A DNA stretch of 64,000 nt from Elymus sibiricus (Eukaryota; Streptophyta; Magnoliopsida; Poales; Poaceae): NCBI GenBank assembly GCA_039707655.1, contig CM077672.1, positions 354,436,031 through 354,500,030 of the forward strand. Reading direction: 5' to 3'. The notes below the pieces were generated by a model. That model made no database searches and had not been told where the DNA came from. It saw only the letters and a list, made by a program, of their open reading frames with translations. Position 1 is the stretch's first letter. Every line of letters starts with the position of its first letter. This document shows, in pieces, positions 22,348 through 32,450 of this stretch. The translations under genes were made by a program, and so were the position numbers.

Positions 22348-25300
22348 CTAGACGGCACCCGCGTCGTCTCCGGCCGGCGTCGGCTCAGCCGAGGTGGGCC
22401 CGGCCGCCGGGTCAGGTCCAGCACTCTCCGCCGTCCTCTCGGTCGCGGCGTCGTCGTCCGAGTCGGCCTCGTCATCGGCGTAGGCACACGTCTCGGCCGA
22501 GCTGCCGTCTGGGTCATTCAGCAACAAGCCGAACTCATCGGCAGGGACCTCCTCGCCGTCTTCCGTCCGCTCCAGGACGAACTCGCTGCGCCGCCAAACG
22601 GTCGAGGTCCACGCCCGGATACCATGACACGACGAAGCACAGCGCCGTCTCCGCGCCGGCCCGGGCCGCGGAGGCCCTCCACGCGCCGAGTCGCTCCACC
22701 CCGGCCTCCAGCCATCGTGCCAGCCGGGTGACGCTGTTCGGCACCACCGCGTTCGGCCAGAGGCCGCTCGCCACGCCCAAGACGGCCTCGAACAGGGGGT
22801 CCATCTGCCCCTCCACGGCCCGGAGACAGGCCTCGCCGGCGAGGACGAGCTCCGAGAAGGACCAGGCGGTGTAAGCATCAATGTCCACCCCTAGCTTGCG
22901 CTGCTCCGCCCGGTGGGCGTACACGGCCGCATCGGCCGCCTCCTGCGTCTCGGGGAAGACTCCTGCCAAGGAAGGCAACAAATCAGACAAAAGAAAATAA
23001 ATGGCCGGTTAGGCCGGCCGGACCAAGCAAAAGATAGCACTCACGGGAGAAGGCCTCTTCGAGGTGCTGCGCCCCACCCAGCATCCCGTTCTCCCGTATA
23101 GCCGACACGCGCGCCTGGGCCTCGAGATCTTCCTCGAGCTGGGCGATCCTCCTGCCGGCGTCCGCCAACTCCTCGGCCGCCTTGCCGCGCTCCTCCGCCA
23201 GCCGACCCAGTTCCGCCTGGTGGGCGTCGTCTGCCTTGGCCTTCTCGGCCGCCAGCCGGTCCACCTCGGCCTGGAGCCGGTCGCGGTCGCCGACGGCGTG
23301 GTCGCGCTGCTCCCCGGCTTCGGCAAGCCGGCCTCGAAGGCCTGGCACCTCGGCCGCGTCGGCTGCGCGATAGGGTTCCCGGTCAGATGCCGGAAGCAAG
23401 GGTTAGAAGAAAAAGACAAGGCTCTAAGATTCGACCCGGCTGCTCCGCAGTCCGGTCCGAATCTCGGGGGCTACACCCACTGAAGGCATGCAAGACGTAC
23501 CTTGGACCCGACGCAGCTCCTCCTCCTTGGCGGCGAGCTGGGTTTTGGCCTCGCGGTACCGCTCCCGGAGCCGGTTGTACGCGCTGGCCCGCAGGTCGTA
23601 CAGATGCTGCGCACAGACAGAAGATTAGAAGAACGCAAAGGACGGGCTATAAGATTCGACCCGGCTGCTTCGCAGCCCGGCCGAACCTCGGGGGCTACAC
23701 CCAGTGGGTGCGCTGGCGCGCCCCCACTGATTCAGCAATCAAGACAAGCAAAGAAGAAAAACAAACTCACCGCGATCGCCTGCTCCAGACTCCGCGCCCG
23801 GTCCTGCTCTTCCCGGACGAAGGCCTGCAGGCGCTCGCTCCGACCGCGAAGCTGCGAGCGCAGGGCGTCCTCCGCGTTGTCCTCCCGGGTTCACGGCCCG
23901 ACCACAGCCTCGCCGGAGCTCGCCCACGGCTGCTGGATCACGGTCCCGGCGCCGGATCCGCTCCCACCCGGCCGCTCGGAGTTCATGGCGGCTTGGGGCG
24001 GCACGACCACCAGGGTGCCGGCGTTCCCGGTCGCGGCCTCCGGGGCCGGCGTCGGCTGCGCTTGGCCGGATGGCGCAGAGTCCGCCTCGCGCCTCTCTTC
24101 GCCGCCCTCGCCTCCTCCCGCCGGGTCGGCCCGGGGTGGCGTGTCCACGACGATGTTGTCATCGACCTCCGACTCGCCGTCGGCCGGCTCCGTCCGCTCC
24201 GCCGGCTCACCCGCCCTTTCCGGCCGCGGCTCGATGATGGTGGCGTCCGGCGTCAACCCTCTCTCCATCTCCGGCCAGGTCGGGTCCTCAGCGATCCTGG
24301 CCCGTTTCGCGGAGGCAGTCTCCCACGCCCGGGCCGAGGCCTCCTCCATCGCCCTCGCGGCCTCCTCCCGGTCCCGCCAGGCGGCGCGCGTCGCCGCATC
24401 GAGATCTTGGCCAGATTGACGGGCTTCGAGGTCCTCCTCCGCGGTCCGGCCCGGCTCGCAGTCGATGGCGCTGCTTCGGGTTTTCCTCCAGACAGCCTCG
24501 CCCGCCGCGGCCTCTGTCGCCGCCACCGCTAAGTCAAGGGCCGACCTGTACACGGCAGATCGGTCACGACGAAGGCATAAGCAAGAAAAAGACAAGCTCT
24601 AAGATTCGACCCGGCTACTCCGCAGCCCGGCCGAACCTCGGGGGCTACACCCAGTGGGTGCGCTGGCGTGCCCCCACTGACTCAACAAGCAAGGATCAGA
24701 AATAAGACAAGAGATACTTACCCAATGACCGTCGGGACCTCCCGCTTCTGCCCCACGGACGGGGCGAGCCGGCGCTTCTTCTTGACGACGGCCCTCTCGC
24801 GCGCCGGCCCCGCCGCCGGGCGCTTCGCGGCCGGCCTCGCCTCGACCGCCTCCTTCCCATGTGGCCGGCTGACGGACGCCGCCGCGCGGGCCGGCCCGGC
24901 GCCGGCCGCCTTCCGCGGCCGCCTTGGGGGGTCGACGCTGGCATCCTCCCCAGCCGAGGGCGCTGCATCATGGGCACCGGTCAGGCCCTCCTCATCGTCG
25001 TCCGGCCAGTCGCGAAGGAGGTCCGAGGGCGGAGACTTACCCGCGTTCCGCGACCCGCCGGCCGCGGCATCGGCCAGGCGCGCTTCGACCGCCCCCTCCT
25101 CTGCCTCGGCGCCGGCCTCCTCCACGTCCGAGTCGGGCAGGTCGGCCAGCAGAAACGGGGGATTCGGCCCGTCGTGATTCCGCTGGCTGGCGAATAGCTG
25201 CGACCCTCCCGCGGCGTCAGGACACAAGAAAAGCGTTGAAGCAGCAAAGAATAAAGACCAGGGACTCACCGCCGGCGTCGGGTTCTCCCGGTGATAGGGC

Positions 25301-26149
25301 TCCTTCCCGAAGCCCCACCCCTCCTCCTTCAACCCGGTCTTGGAGATGTAGTTCACCCGCTGGACGATCCCAGCCGGCGTCAGCTCCTTGGTCGACATCC
25401 GGGTCGGGTCGTGCCGGCCGCTCATGTCGCAGATCCGGTGTGCCCGGCGCTGCAGCGGCAGAACCCGACGGGCGATGAAGGCCGCGATGAGGTCGACCAG
25501 CTTCAGCCCCTCGCGCGCCGTCAGCTCCCCGACCCGGCTGCAGATGTTCACCATCTCCTGTGGCGGCTTCTTGGGGCAGTAGCCCCAGTTCGGCTTCTCG
25601 AGCGGCGGCACATCGACGAAGGGCGGCAGGTTGATGACGTCGACAGCCAGGTCGGCGTTCCGGACGTAGAAGAACGTCGTCTGCCACTTCTTGGCCGAGT
25701 CCTCAAGCGGCAGCTTGGGAAACGGCCCGTTCACCCAGCCGGTAACCACCGCCGCGCCGCAGTCGGACATCACGCCGGCTGAAGCCCCCTGTTGCTTAAG
25801 GAAGAACATCTTCGCCCACAGCTCCACAGTCGGCAGCATCCCGAGATAGCCTTCGCAGAGCGTGGCGAAGCCGGCAACCTGCAGCACGGCGTTGGCGCCG
25901 AGATGATGCGGCTGCAGCCCGAAGAAGTCGAGCCACGCGCGGAAGAAGAGACTCGCGGGGAGGCCGAGCCCGTGCTCGAAATGCGAGAAGAAGACAACGT
26001 GCTCGCCGGCCTGCGGCTGCGGCACCCTCTCTCAGTCGGGCGCGCGCGACCAGCGCCTCCGCCGGCGGCAGCCGCTTCGTGCGGTGGAGGTACCAGATGT
26101 TCTGCTCCGTCGTGATGGAGCCCTCCCAAGAACCTTTCGGCAGCGCCAT
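22348..26149 (-). pseudogene. Antisense six-exon gene of element 3 (Transposase_28-like plus coiled coil)
   Basis: The gene starts at the minus-strand ATG at 26149 (MALPKGSWEG) and ends at the TAG at 22348. Splice sites predict exons at 26149-25270, 25197-24722, 24546-23771, 23606-23501, 23362-23045 and 22962-22348, with GTGAGT, GTAAGT, GTGAGT, GTACGT and GTGAGT donors. Exon 1 encodes a domain with HVVFFSHFEHGLGLPASLFF, FFGLQPHHLGANAVLQ and LPTVELWAKMFFLKQQ, which resembles the family Pfam calls putative gypsy type transposon (Transposase_28). Exons 2 and 3 are acidic and Pro/Ala-rich. Exons 4 and 5 are strong coiled coil (RERYREAKTQLAAKEEELR and LAEERGKAAEELADAGRRIA). It is broken by a frameshift near 26030, a TGA at 23891-23893 and a frameshift near 22590. 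Introns 2, 3 and 4 are homologous to each other. Its function is not known; antisense genes behind pol are a feature of Tat elements. Confidence 0.7.
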
Positions 26150-26900
26150 TGGGGAGGGTTTTCCGCGGGCGTCAAGATTCGGCGATGAAGAGGAGAAGAG
26201 GGAGAAAGAGCGGCGCGCTGCGGGCTTCGGGTCGCGGCGCGCGGCAGCAGGCGTGGGCGAGGCGCGCGGTGGCGGCAGCGCTTCGCTCGGTCGCGCCGGA
26301 GAAGAAGAGGGAGCAGAGGAGAAGCGAGGGGCGGGGGCGCGTGCGGAAGCGTTTCCGTCCCACTCACCCCCCTCTCATTTATAACCACGAAGAGAACGTA
26401 GGGGAGTGGGATCGTTTGCGCCCACTATCCCCACTCCCCCGCACTGTGCGCGCACGTTCCTCACGCACATTAACTGCGCGGGGAAGCGCAATCGCCAACG
26501 GTCGCCGCAGTAAATCCCTCGCGCGCGGGCCGAGGGCGTGTCGTGGCGGGCCCAGTCCGCAGTCCCGTCCCGTCGCGCGCGTGGGCTGACAGGCCTTGCC
26601 CGCCGAGAGGCAGCACGTGGCGGCCGGACATGCCGCGGCGGGCACGAATCGTCGTACGAGGCAAGACACGTCTGGCGGGCATTTCCGTTTCCCGCCCAGA
26701 CCGGGGTGCTGCTATCCGGCTTCCGGAATCCGGCTCCCAGCGGGTGTTCCCAGCGTCCGCAGCCGCGTTGCGGGCATGCGGCCAGGCGGAGCCGCTCGGC
26801 CGGAGTCCTGCACTTCATCAACATACCGGCTCCACAGGGGGGTAAGCTGCGAAGGCCCCCCTGCCTGAAGCCGGCGAGCCTTCACAGCTTCGGGGACTAC
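26150..26900 (+). other. Presumed promoter side of antisense gene and noncoding end of element 3
   Basis: The stretch is GC-rich and CpG-rich. On the minus strand a TATAAATGAG motif (plus-strand CTCATTTATA at about 26372-26381) lies about 230 bases upstream of the ATG at 26149 and could be its TATA box. The bases just before the 3' LTR (CTTCGGGGACTAC) stand at the polypurine tract position. Confidence 0.5.
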
Positions 26901-27710
26901 TGTCGGGGGGATGACCCCCGGGTAGGCAACGGAGCCCGGATCTTTTTCAATGCATCGGGGCAGGCCGAGCCCCTCAGGCCGGCTAGCCTGCGCGCCGGTT
27001 TCCCAGCGCGAGCCGGCTCGGCGTGGCGACCCGGCTGGCCGGCTGGCCCATGTCGGCTAGCCACTAGAGAGCAAACCCTCATAACAAGACAAGTAAGGCA
27101 ACAGCGCCCCCCTCTTTACACCGGCCCCGACGGGCGAGGCGACAGCATTCCCTGTGCCCCCGCCCGGGGCGGGCGGTGTCCGGGCGGCGTGACCCTGTTG
27201 CTAGGTGGCGCCGACCGCTCTGACGAACAACGAGACCTGCCACAGTGCCGGGCAGCCGACCGAGCCCGCACCCAGCGGACCCGGCGCACCCGGCGTACCT
27301 GGCGCGCCCGGCGGACCCGGCAACCCGGCGGCCCCCACCGCCGGCTCCTAGACGATGACACCCGGGCCCCGCTCCCGTGTAATTTACCCATGTAACCCTG
27401 GGGGGTCGAGCTATAAGACCCCCCAGGAGGCCTCCATGCAGGGGGGTTCAGCCTAATTCAACTCTCGACACACACACTCAAACACATCTCCAGGAGCGAC
27501 CTTGTAGCCCGTGTGCTCCCCATACACCATTCGGCAGGACTATGGGTGTTACCTCTCCGGAGGGCCCCGAACCTGGGTACGTCTCGTGTCCCGCACTTGC
27601 GCGTGCCAACCTCGCCTCCGAAACCCACCGGCGTCCTCTTGTAACCCCACCTCAAGCCATCCCATGGCATCTGCCGTGAATCGCGCACCCCCCGCGAGAA
27701 TACCACGACA
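26901..27710 (+). repeat. 3' LTR of element 3 (810 bp)
   Basis: It is the same length as the 5' LTR and ends in CACGACA. The TATA motif is kept. The target repeat AGGCA follows directly. Confidence 0.9.
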
Positions 27711-27715
27711 AGGCA

Positions 27716-28746
27716 AGTCTTGTTGGTGCACCCAAGGAAGAAGATGATGATTATGATGTCTATGCAAAGCTCAAGATGGATCACAACTCCATGGCCAACA
27801 TGTACACTGCAATTCCTCAGAAGGATATAGAGACACACAAACTTGGATCAGTGAAGCATTTGCTGCCAGGACTGGCCACCACGAACACCATCTTGCGGTA
27901 CACCTTGTTACCCAAGTCAGGAGATGACAAAATGATTCGTGACCACTCCATCAATTTGCTGCATTTGTTTGATACACCTCAGAAATTCAAGGTGATGAGC
28001 CTGATAGTAGAAACTATCAAGAGGACTGCAGCAGATCAGAAGAGATCGTGCGGATATGCTCCACATATTCAGCTATTGATCAATTCCAAGGTTGGAACCA
28101 GCACATACCTTCTTGATCGAGAGCATATGCCATTGCGTCCAGAGTTTGAGGACAATGTTATAGTGATGGATCCTTCGCATCCCACTTCAGCACAAGCTCA
28201 AGAGGAAATTCGCAAAGCCAAAGAAGCAAAAGTAGCTCAGGAGGTATCAGCTCCAAATGCTCCAATTGCCAATCTCAAGACACCCAAGGATCAAATGACA
28301 TATCTGCTTGAAGCCACTCTGAGGATTGAGCGAAGTTTGGCCAACCTCACCCAGACCCAGGCTAGCTTTATCGGATTATTGAGACAAAGTTCCATGATCT
28401 AGATGTCAAGGTGACAGAGATTCAGACCACAGTGGAGCAGCTGCAGAATGATGTTGATGCTATCAAGACAGCCCCATCAGATGACAGTGGAGATGACCGT
28501 CCTACCACGGAGCATTTTCAGACAGTGCCTAGGGCAGCCAGGTCTGCTGCAGTGCTAGTTGTGGATCCACGGACCACAGTATCTGCACCAGCTGCTACTG
28601 CCACAGTGCCACCTCAGGTCTCCACTCCACCAGCCCAACAGACATCTACAGAAGCCTTCGCGGATGCTCTTCTCTCCACACTGTCTACGCACACCGGAGC
28701 TGCCAGCAGGAGATCACCTTCAGGAGCTTCAGAGGATCATGCTTAG
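27716..28746 (+). pseudogene. Second gene of element 2, C-terminal part after element 3
   Basis: The frame resumes at 27716 directly after the target duplication, in phase with codon 347 of the upstream part. It reads ASLVG-like residues, an acidic patch, then a domain with YTAIPQKDIETHKLGSVKHL and IKRTAADQKRSCGYAPHIQ. This matches the usual C-terminal half of the same plant transposon protein family. It stops at 28400-28402 because of a 1-base shift near 28375. The next frame carries on at once with a Glu/Gln-rich coiled-coil stretch (TEIQTTVEQLQNDVDAIK) and Thr/Pro/Ala-rich tail to a stop at 28744-28746. So the gene was one unit of about 690 codons before element 3 and the frameshift. Confidence 0.75.
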
Positions 28747-29246
28747 AGAGCCGATTAGTCCTATACTTATTCGATCTTTTTGGTACTTGTTGCCAAAGGG
28801 GGAGAATCTGTATAGATCATAGGCTTCGAGAGAGAGTGTTTTGCTTTGATTTGTCTTGAGTTTCTTTGCTACTATTTGCTTGTTGGTACTTTGTTATGTG
28901 TGTGCTTGCTACAGTATCTGTGAGTACTTTGGTTACTATGATGTGATTGATCATACTACGCTTATTGTGATGATCAATGATCGATTACTTGTGTTGGTGA
29001 TGCGTGCTTATTATTCCACTCATATCATTTTGCGCTCTCCACCAAGATGTATGTGACATGGAAGAGTGACCCATGAGCCTAATCGATTGTGCATTTGCAT
29101 TCAAACGCATTTTTTTATAATGCACAAATTTAGGGGGAGCTCTTGCTTATCACATACTTCTCAAAGCGACGATGCATTTCAATCATTTAATCATTTGTCG
29201 AAGCTTTGATCTATATGTTGTCATCAATTACCAAAAAGGGGGAGAT
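28747..29246 (+). other. 3' noncoding end of element 2 with polypurine tract
   Basis: No coding domain is seen. AGGGGGAG tracts occur at 28797-28804 and about 29131-29138, and the polypurine tract AAAAAGGGGGAGA at 29233-29245 abuts the 3' LTR. Confidence 0.7.
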
Positions 29247-30825
29247 TGAAAGCACATTTTCTCCCTTGGTGGTTTGGTAATTCCTAACAACATATACCTC
29301 ATTGAACTAATGTCCATTCAAGTTAAAGATTTCAGGATATTCAATGATTGGCATGGCATGGACTAGAGATGTGGACCCCTAAAATGCTAAGGACAAGCAT
29401 TGGCAAAAGATCAAGACTCTACATTTTTGGTTTAGTGATTCAAGATCACATTGAGTCCATAGGAAAGCCAATACTATTAAAAGGGGATGAGGTGTTGCTT
29501 AATGGTCTTTTTGCTCAAGTGCTTAGTGACAGTACTCCTAAACCCTCAACCACTCTCTCTACCCAAAGTTGTCCAAAACCTACATTCCAACTCGACCCCA
29601 CCAAAACTCTCTATCCGGCCCCACCGAGTTCATCCAGACTTAGCCACTGCCAAAACCCTAACAAATCGGATCCACCGAAATGGATCTCGGTCCCACCGAG
29701 ATGGCCTTGCCAACTCTCTGTAATCATTTGCATTCACTTCGGTCCCACCGAGTCTTGCAAATCGGTCTCACCAAGATGGCTTGCCAAGTCTCTGTTGCCT
29801 TATTGCTTCACTTCGGTCCAACCGAGTTGATGCAATCGGTGCACCGAGATGAGGTTTGCCCTAAGCCATTGCACTTCGGTCCATCCGAGTTGTTCCTATC
29901 GGTCCCACCGAGATGCCTAATGTTCATATCTTTTACACAGTTCGGTGCTACCGAGTCTTCTGAATCGGTGCCACCGAGTTGGGTCAAAAGTGTGTAACGG
30001 TTGGATTTTGTGTGGAGGCTATATATACCCCTCCACCACCTTCTTCTCTAGAAGGAGAGCCATCATAACGTGCCTACACTTCCACCATACATTTTCTGAG
30101 AGAGAACCACCTACTCATGTGTTGAGATCAAGAGATTCCATTCCTACCATTTGAACCTTGATTTCTAGCCTATCCCAAGTTGCTTTCCACTCAAATCCTT
30201 CTTCCACCATAGCCAAATTGTGAGGAGTTGTTTGAGTGCTGGGAAGACTATCATTTGAAGCAAAAGATCAAGGAGTTCATCAACAACACACCGTCTATTA
30301 CCTTTTGGAGAGTGGTGTCTCCTAGATTGGTTAGGTGTCACTTGGGAGCCTCCGACATGATGTGGAGTTGAACCAAGGAGTTTGTAAGGGCAACGAGATC
30401 GCCTACTTCGTGAAGATCTACCCTGAGTGAGGCTAGTCCTTCATGGACATAAGCCATGGTGGAATAGACAAGGTTGCTTCTTCGTGGACCCTCTGTGGGT
30501 GGAGCCCTCTGTGGACTCGCGCAGCCGTTACCCTTCGTGGGTTGAAGTCTCCATCAACGTGGACGTACGATAGCACCACCTATCGGAACCACGCCAAAAA
30601 CCACCATGTTTTCATTGCGTTTGAAATCTCCGATCCCCTCCTTTACTTACGTATGCAATTGCTTACTTTCCGCTATTATACTCTTAGAATTGCATGTGTA
30701 GGGTGATGCTTGACTTGTGTTAATTCTAAAATCTGCCAACAACTTAAATTGGGAAAAGGTTATGTTTTATTTGGTCAAGTAGTCTAATCACCCCCCCCCC
30801 CTCTAGACATACTTTCGATCCTACA
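29247..30825 (+). repeat. 3' LTR of element 2 (1579 bp)
   Basis: TGAAAGCACATTTTCTCCC to GATCCTACA, matching 7916-9496. The palindrome array is at about 29600-29985, TATATATA at 30020-30027 and a C run at 30791-30801. GGCTT follows at 30826-30830. Confidence 0.9.
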
Positions 30826-31250
30826 GGCTTGCGGCGGTGTGAAAGTTATTCGGGGTGGCTCTCTGTTGGTTTCCCAATATTTGAGAATTTATAGAAGTGG
30901 AATTAGGTCAAACGGAGCCACGAGGGCCCCACAAGGCATCAGGGTGCGCCCCCCTAGGGCCGCGCCCTATTGCCTTGTGGAGGCTTCGTGAACCTTCTGG
31001 CCTCCTCTCCAAGTCTCCAGGGTCTCTTTTGTCCAAAAAAAATCTCCAAAAAGTTTCGTGGCATTTGGACTTCGTTTGGTACTGATTTCCTAAAAAACCA
31101 AAAACAAGCCGAAAACAGCAACTGGCACTGGGCACTAGGTTAATAGGTTAGTCCCAAAAAATGATATATAATTGTATATAAAAACATCCAAGATTGATAC
31201 TATAATAGCATGGAATAATAAAAAATTATAGATACGTTGGAGACGTATCA
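30826..31250 (-). repeat. LTR X fragment, right part (minus strand)
   Basis: Its reverse complement starts TGATACGTCTCCAACGTATC at 31250 and follows the element 1 LTR to the CCGCCGCAAGCC segment, where element 2 interrupts it. The remainder is at 7848-7915. Its own internal region must lie left of the window. Confidence 0.8.
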
Positions 31251-32450
31251 CGCGACCAGGGGGTGGCCGCGCCCCCTAACCTTGTGGGGCCCACAGATAC
31301 TGCCTTAGTCCAATTCCACCACCATAATTCCCTACAAATACCGAAACCATCTGTCGTGCCTCCAAAAGAATTTTATCGCCGCCGCAAGCCTCTGTTCTGA
31401 AGAGATCCCATCTGGAGCCCTGTTCCGGGGCCCTCCCGGAGGGGGAAGCCATAGCCGAAGGCCTCTTCATCAAGCTTGTTTCCTCCATGACCATGTATGA
31501 GTAGTTCCTTTAGGACCTACGGATCCATAGTAGTAGCTAGATGGTTCTCTCTCTATTTTGGATCCAATACCATGTTATCTTTCTTGATCGAGATCTATTC
31601 GATGTAATCAGTGGTGTGTTTGTTGGGACATGATGAATTGTCACTTTATGATCAGATTGTTCATTGAAATCAATTGAATCTATTTGGGTTTTCTTGTTGC
31701 ATAATTAAATAGCTTTGTATTTCTCTCCGATCTATCTATCTTCTTTGGTCAAGTTTCGATTGATTTATCTTCAGTGGAGAGGTACCTTGTAGTGGGTTTA
31801 ATCTTGTGGTGCTCTAACCCAGTGACAATAAGGGCCAAGACATGTATTGTATTGTTGTCACTAAGGATAAAACAAAGGGGTTTTGTCATATTGATTGACT
31901 TCTTCTTGTCTACATTATGTCATCTTGCTTATTGCAATACTCTATTTCTTGCAAACTTAATACCTTGAGATGCATACTGGATAGCGGTTTTGGGGTGGAG
32001 TATTGGTAGTAGATGCAGTTGGATTAACGATCTAGTTATCACGAACGTAATGCCTATATGAGATTATGCCATGAATGACCATAGTCATAAATATTGCAAT
32101 CTTTTCAATTGCCCAACTTTAATTCGTTTACCATGCCATTCGCCTGTTTTTGAGAGAGTAACCGCTAGTGAACCTATGGCCCCTGGGTCTATTCTCCATC
32201 AATACAAACTTCTACAAAATTGCCTCTTTATTCCTATTTTTATTTGTCGTTTCACTATACCACTATTATCTATCTCTATTTGTTTTAATCTTGTAACTAG
32301 CAAGACAAGGGGCTTGACAACCCTCTTGCCACATTGGGTGCAAGTTTTTATCTTGACAAACCTTCTTATCTTGTTAGCTAGTTGACTCCTACAAGTTCGA
32401 TTAAACCCTTCCTCTTTAGGGAATCCCAACAACTCCCGCGGGAGTAGCAC
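31251..32450 (+). repeat. LTR Y fragment, truncated at its start (plus strand)
   Basis: This is another diverged copy of the same LTR family: GATCCCATCTGGAG, CCTACGGATCCATAG, CTAGATGG and an end at GGGAGTAGCA. It lacks about the first 280 bases because LTR X begins there. No primer site follows the end, so it is a 3' LTR or a solo LTR. It is clearly more diverged from element 1 than the two LTRs of element 1 are from each other. Confidence 0.75.

Larger units (their letters stand above)
14539..27710 (+). mobile_element. Element 3: Tat-type gypsy LTR retrotransposon nested in element 2
   Basis: Two 810-bp LTRs (14539-15348 and 26901-27710) start TGTCGGGGGG. The target duplication is GGGCA at 14534-14538 and AGGCA at 27711-27715, one mismatch in five. 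Order is LTR, primer site, gag, protease, RT, RNase H, second RNase H, integrase, antisense gene, LTR. The second RNase H and an antisense gene between pol and the 3' LTR are marks of the Tat lineage of plant gypsy elements. By eye the two LTRs differ at roughly 34 of 810 positions, mostly C/T and G/A changes. The element is markedly GC-rich compared with its host. Confidence 0.9.
7916..30825 (+). mobile_element. Element 2: copia-like gag element without pol, host of element 3
   Basis: Two LTRs of about 1.58 kb bound the element, each starting TGAAAGCACATTT and ending GATCCTACA. A perfect 5-bp target duplication GGCTT lies at 7911-7915 and 30826-30830. The primer site is tRNA-iMet type and the polypurine tract AAAAAGGGGGAGA precedes the 3' LTR. 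Inside are a copia-type gag, a second gene (13498-14538 and 27716-28746) and the nested element 3 (14539-27710). Without element 3 it would be about 9.7 kb. No protease, integrase or RT of its own is present, so it is non-autonomous. I do not recognise the family name. Confidence 0.9.
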
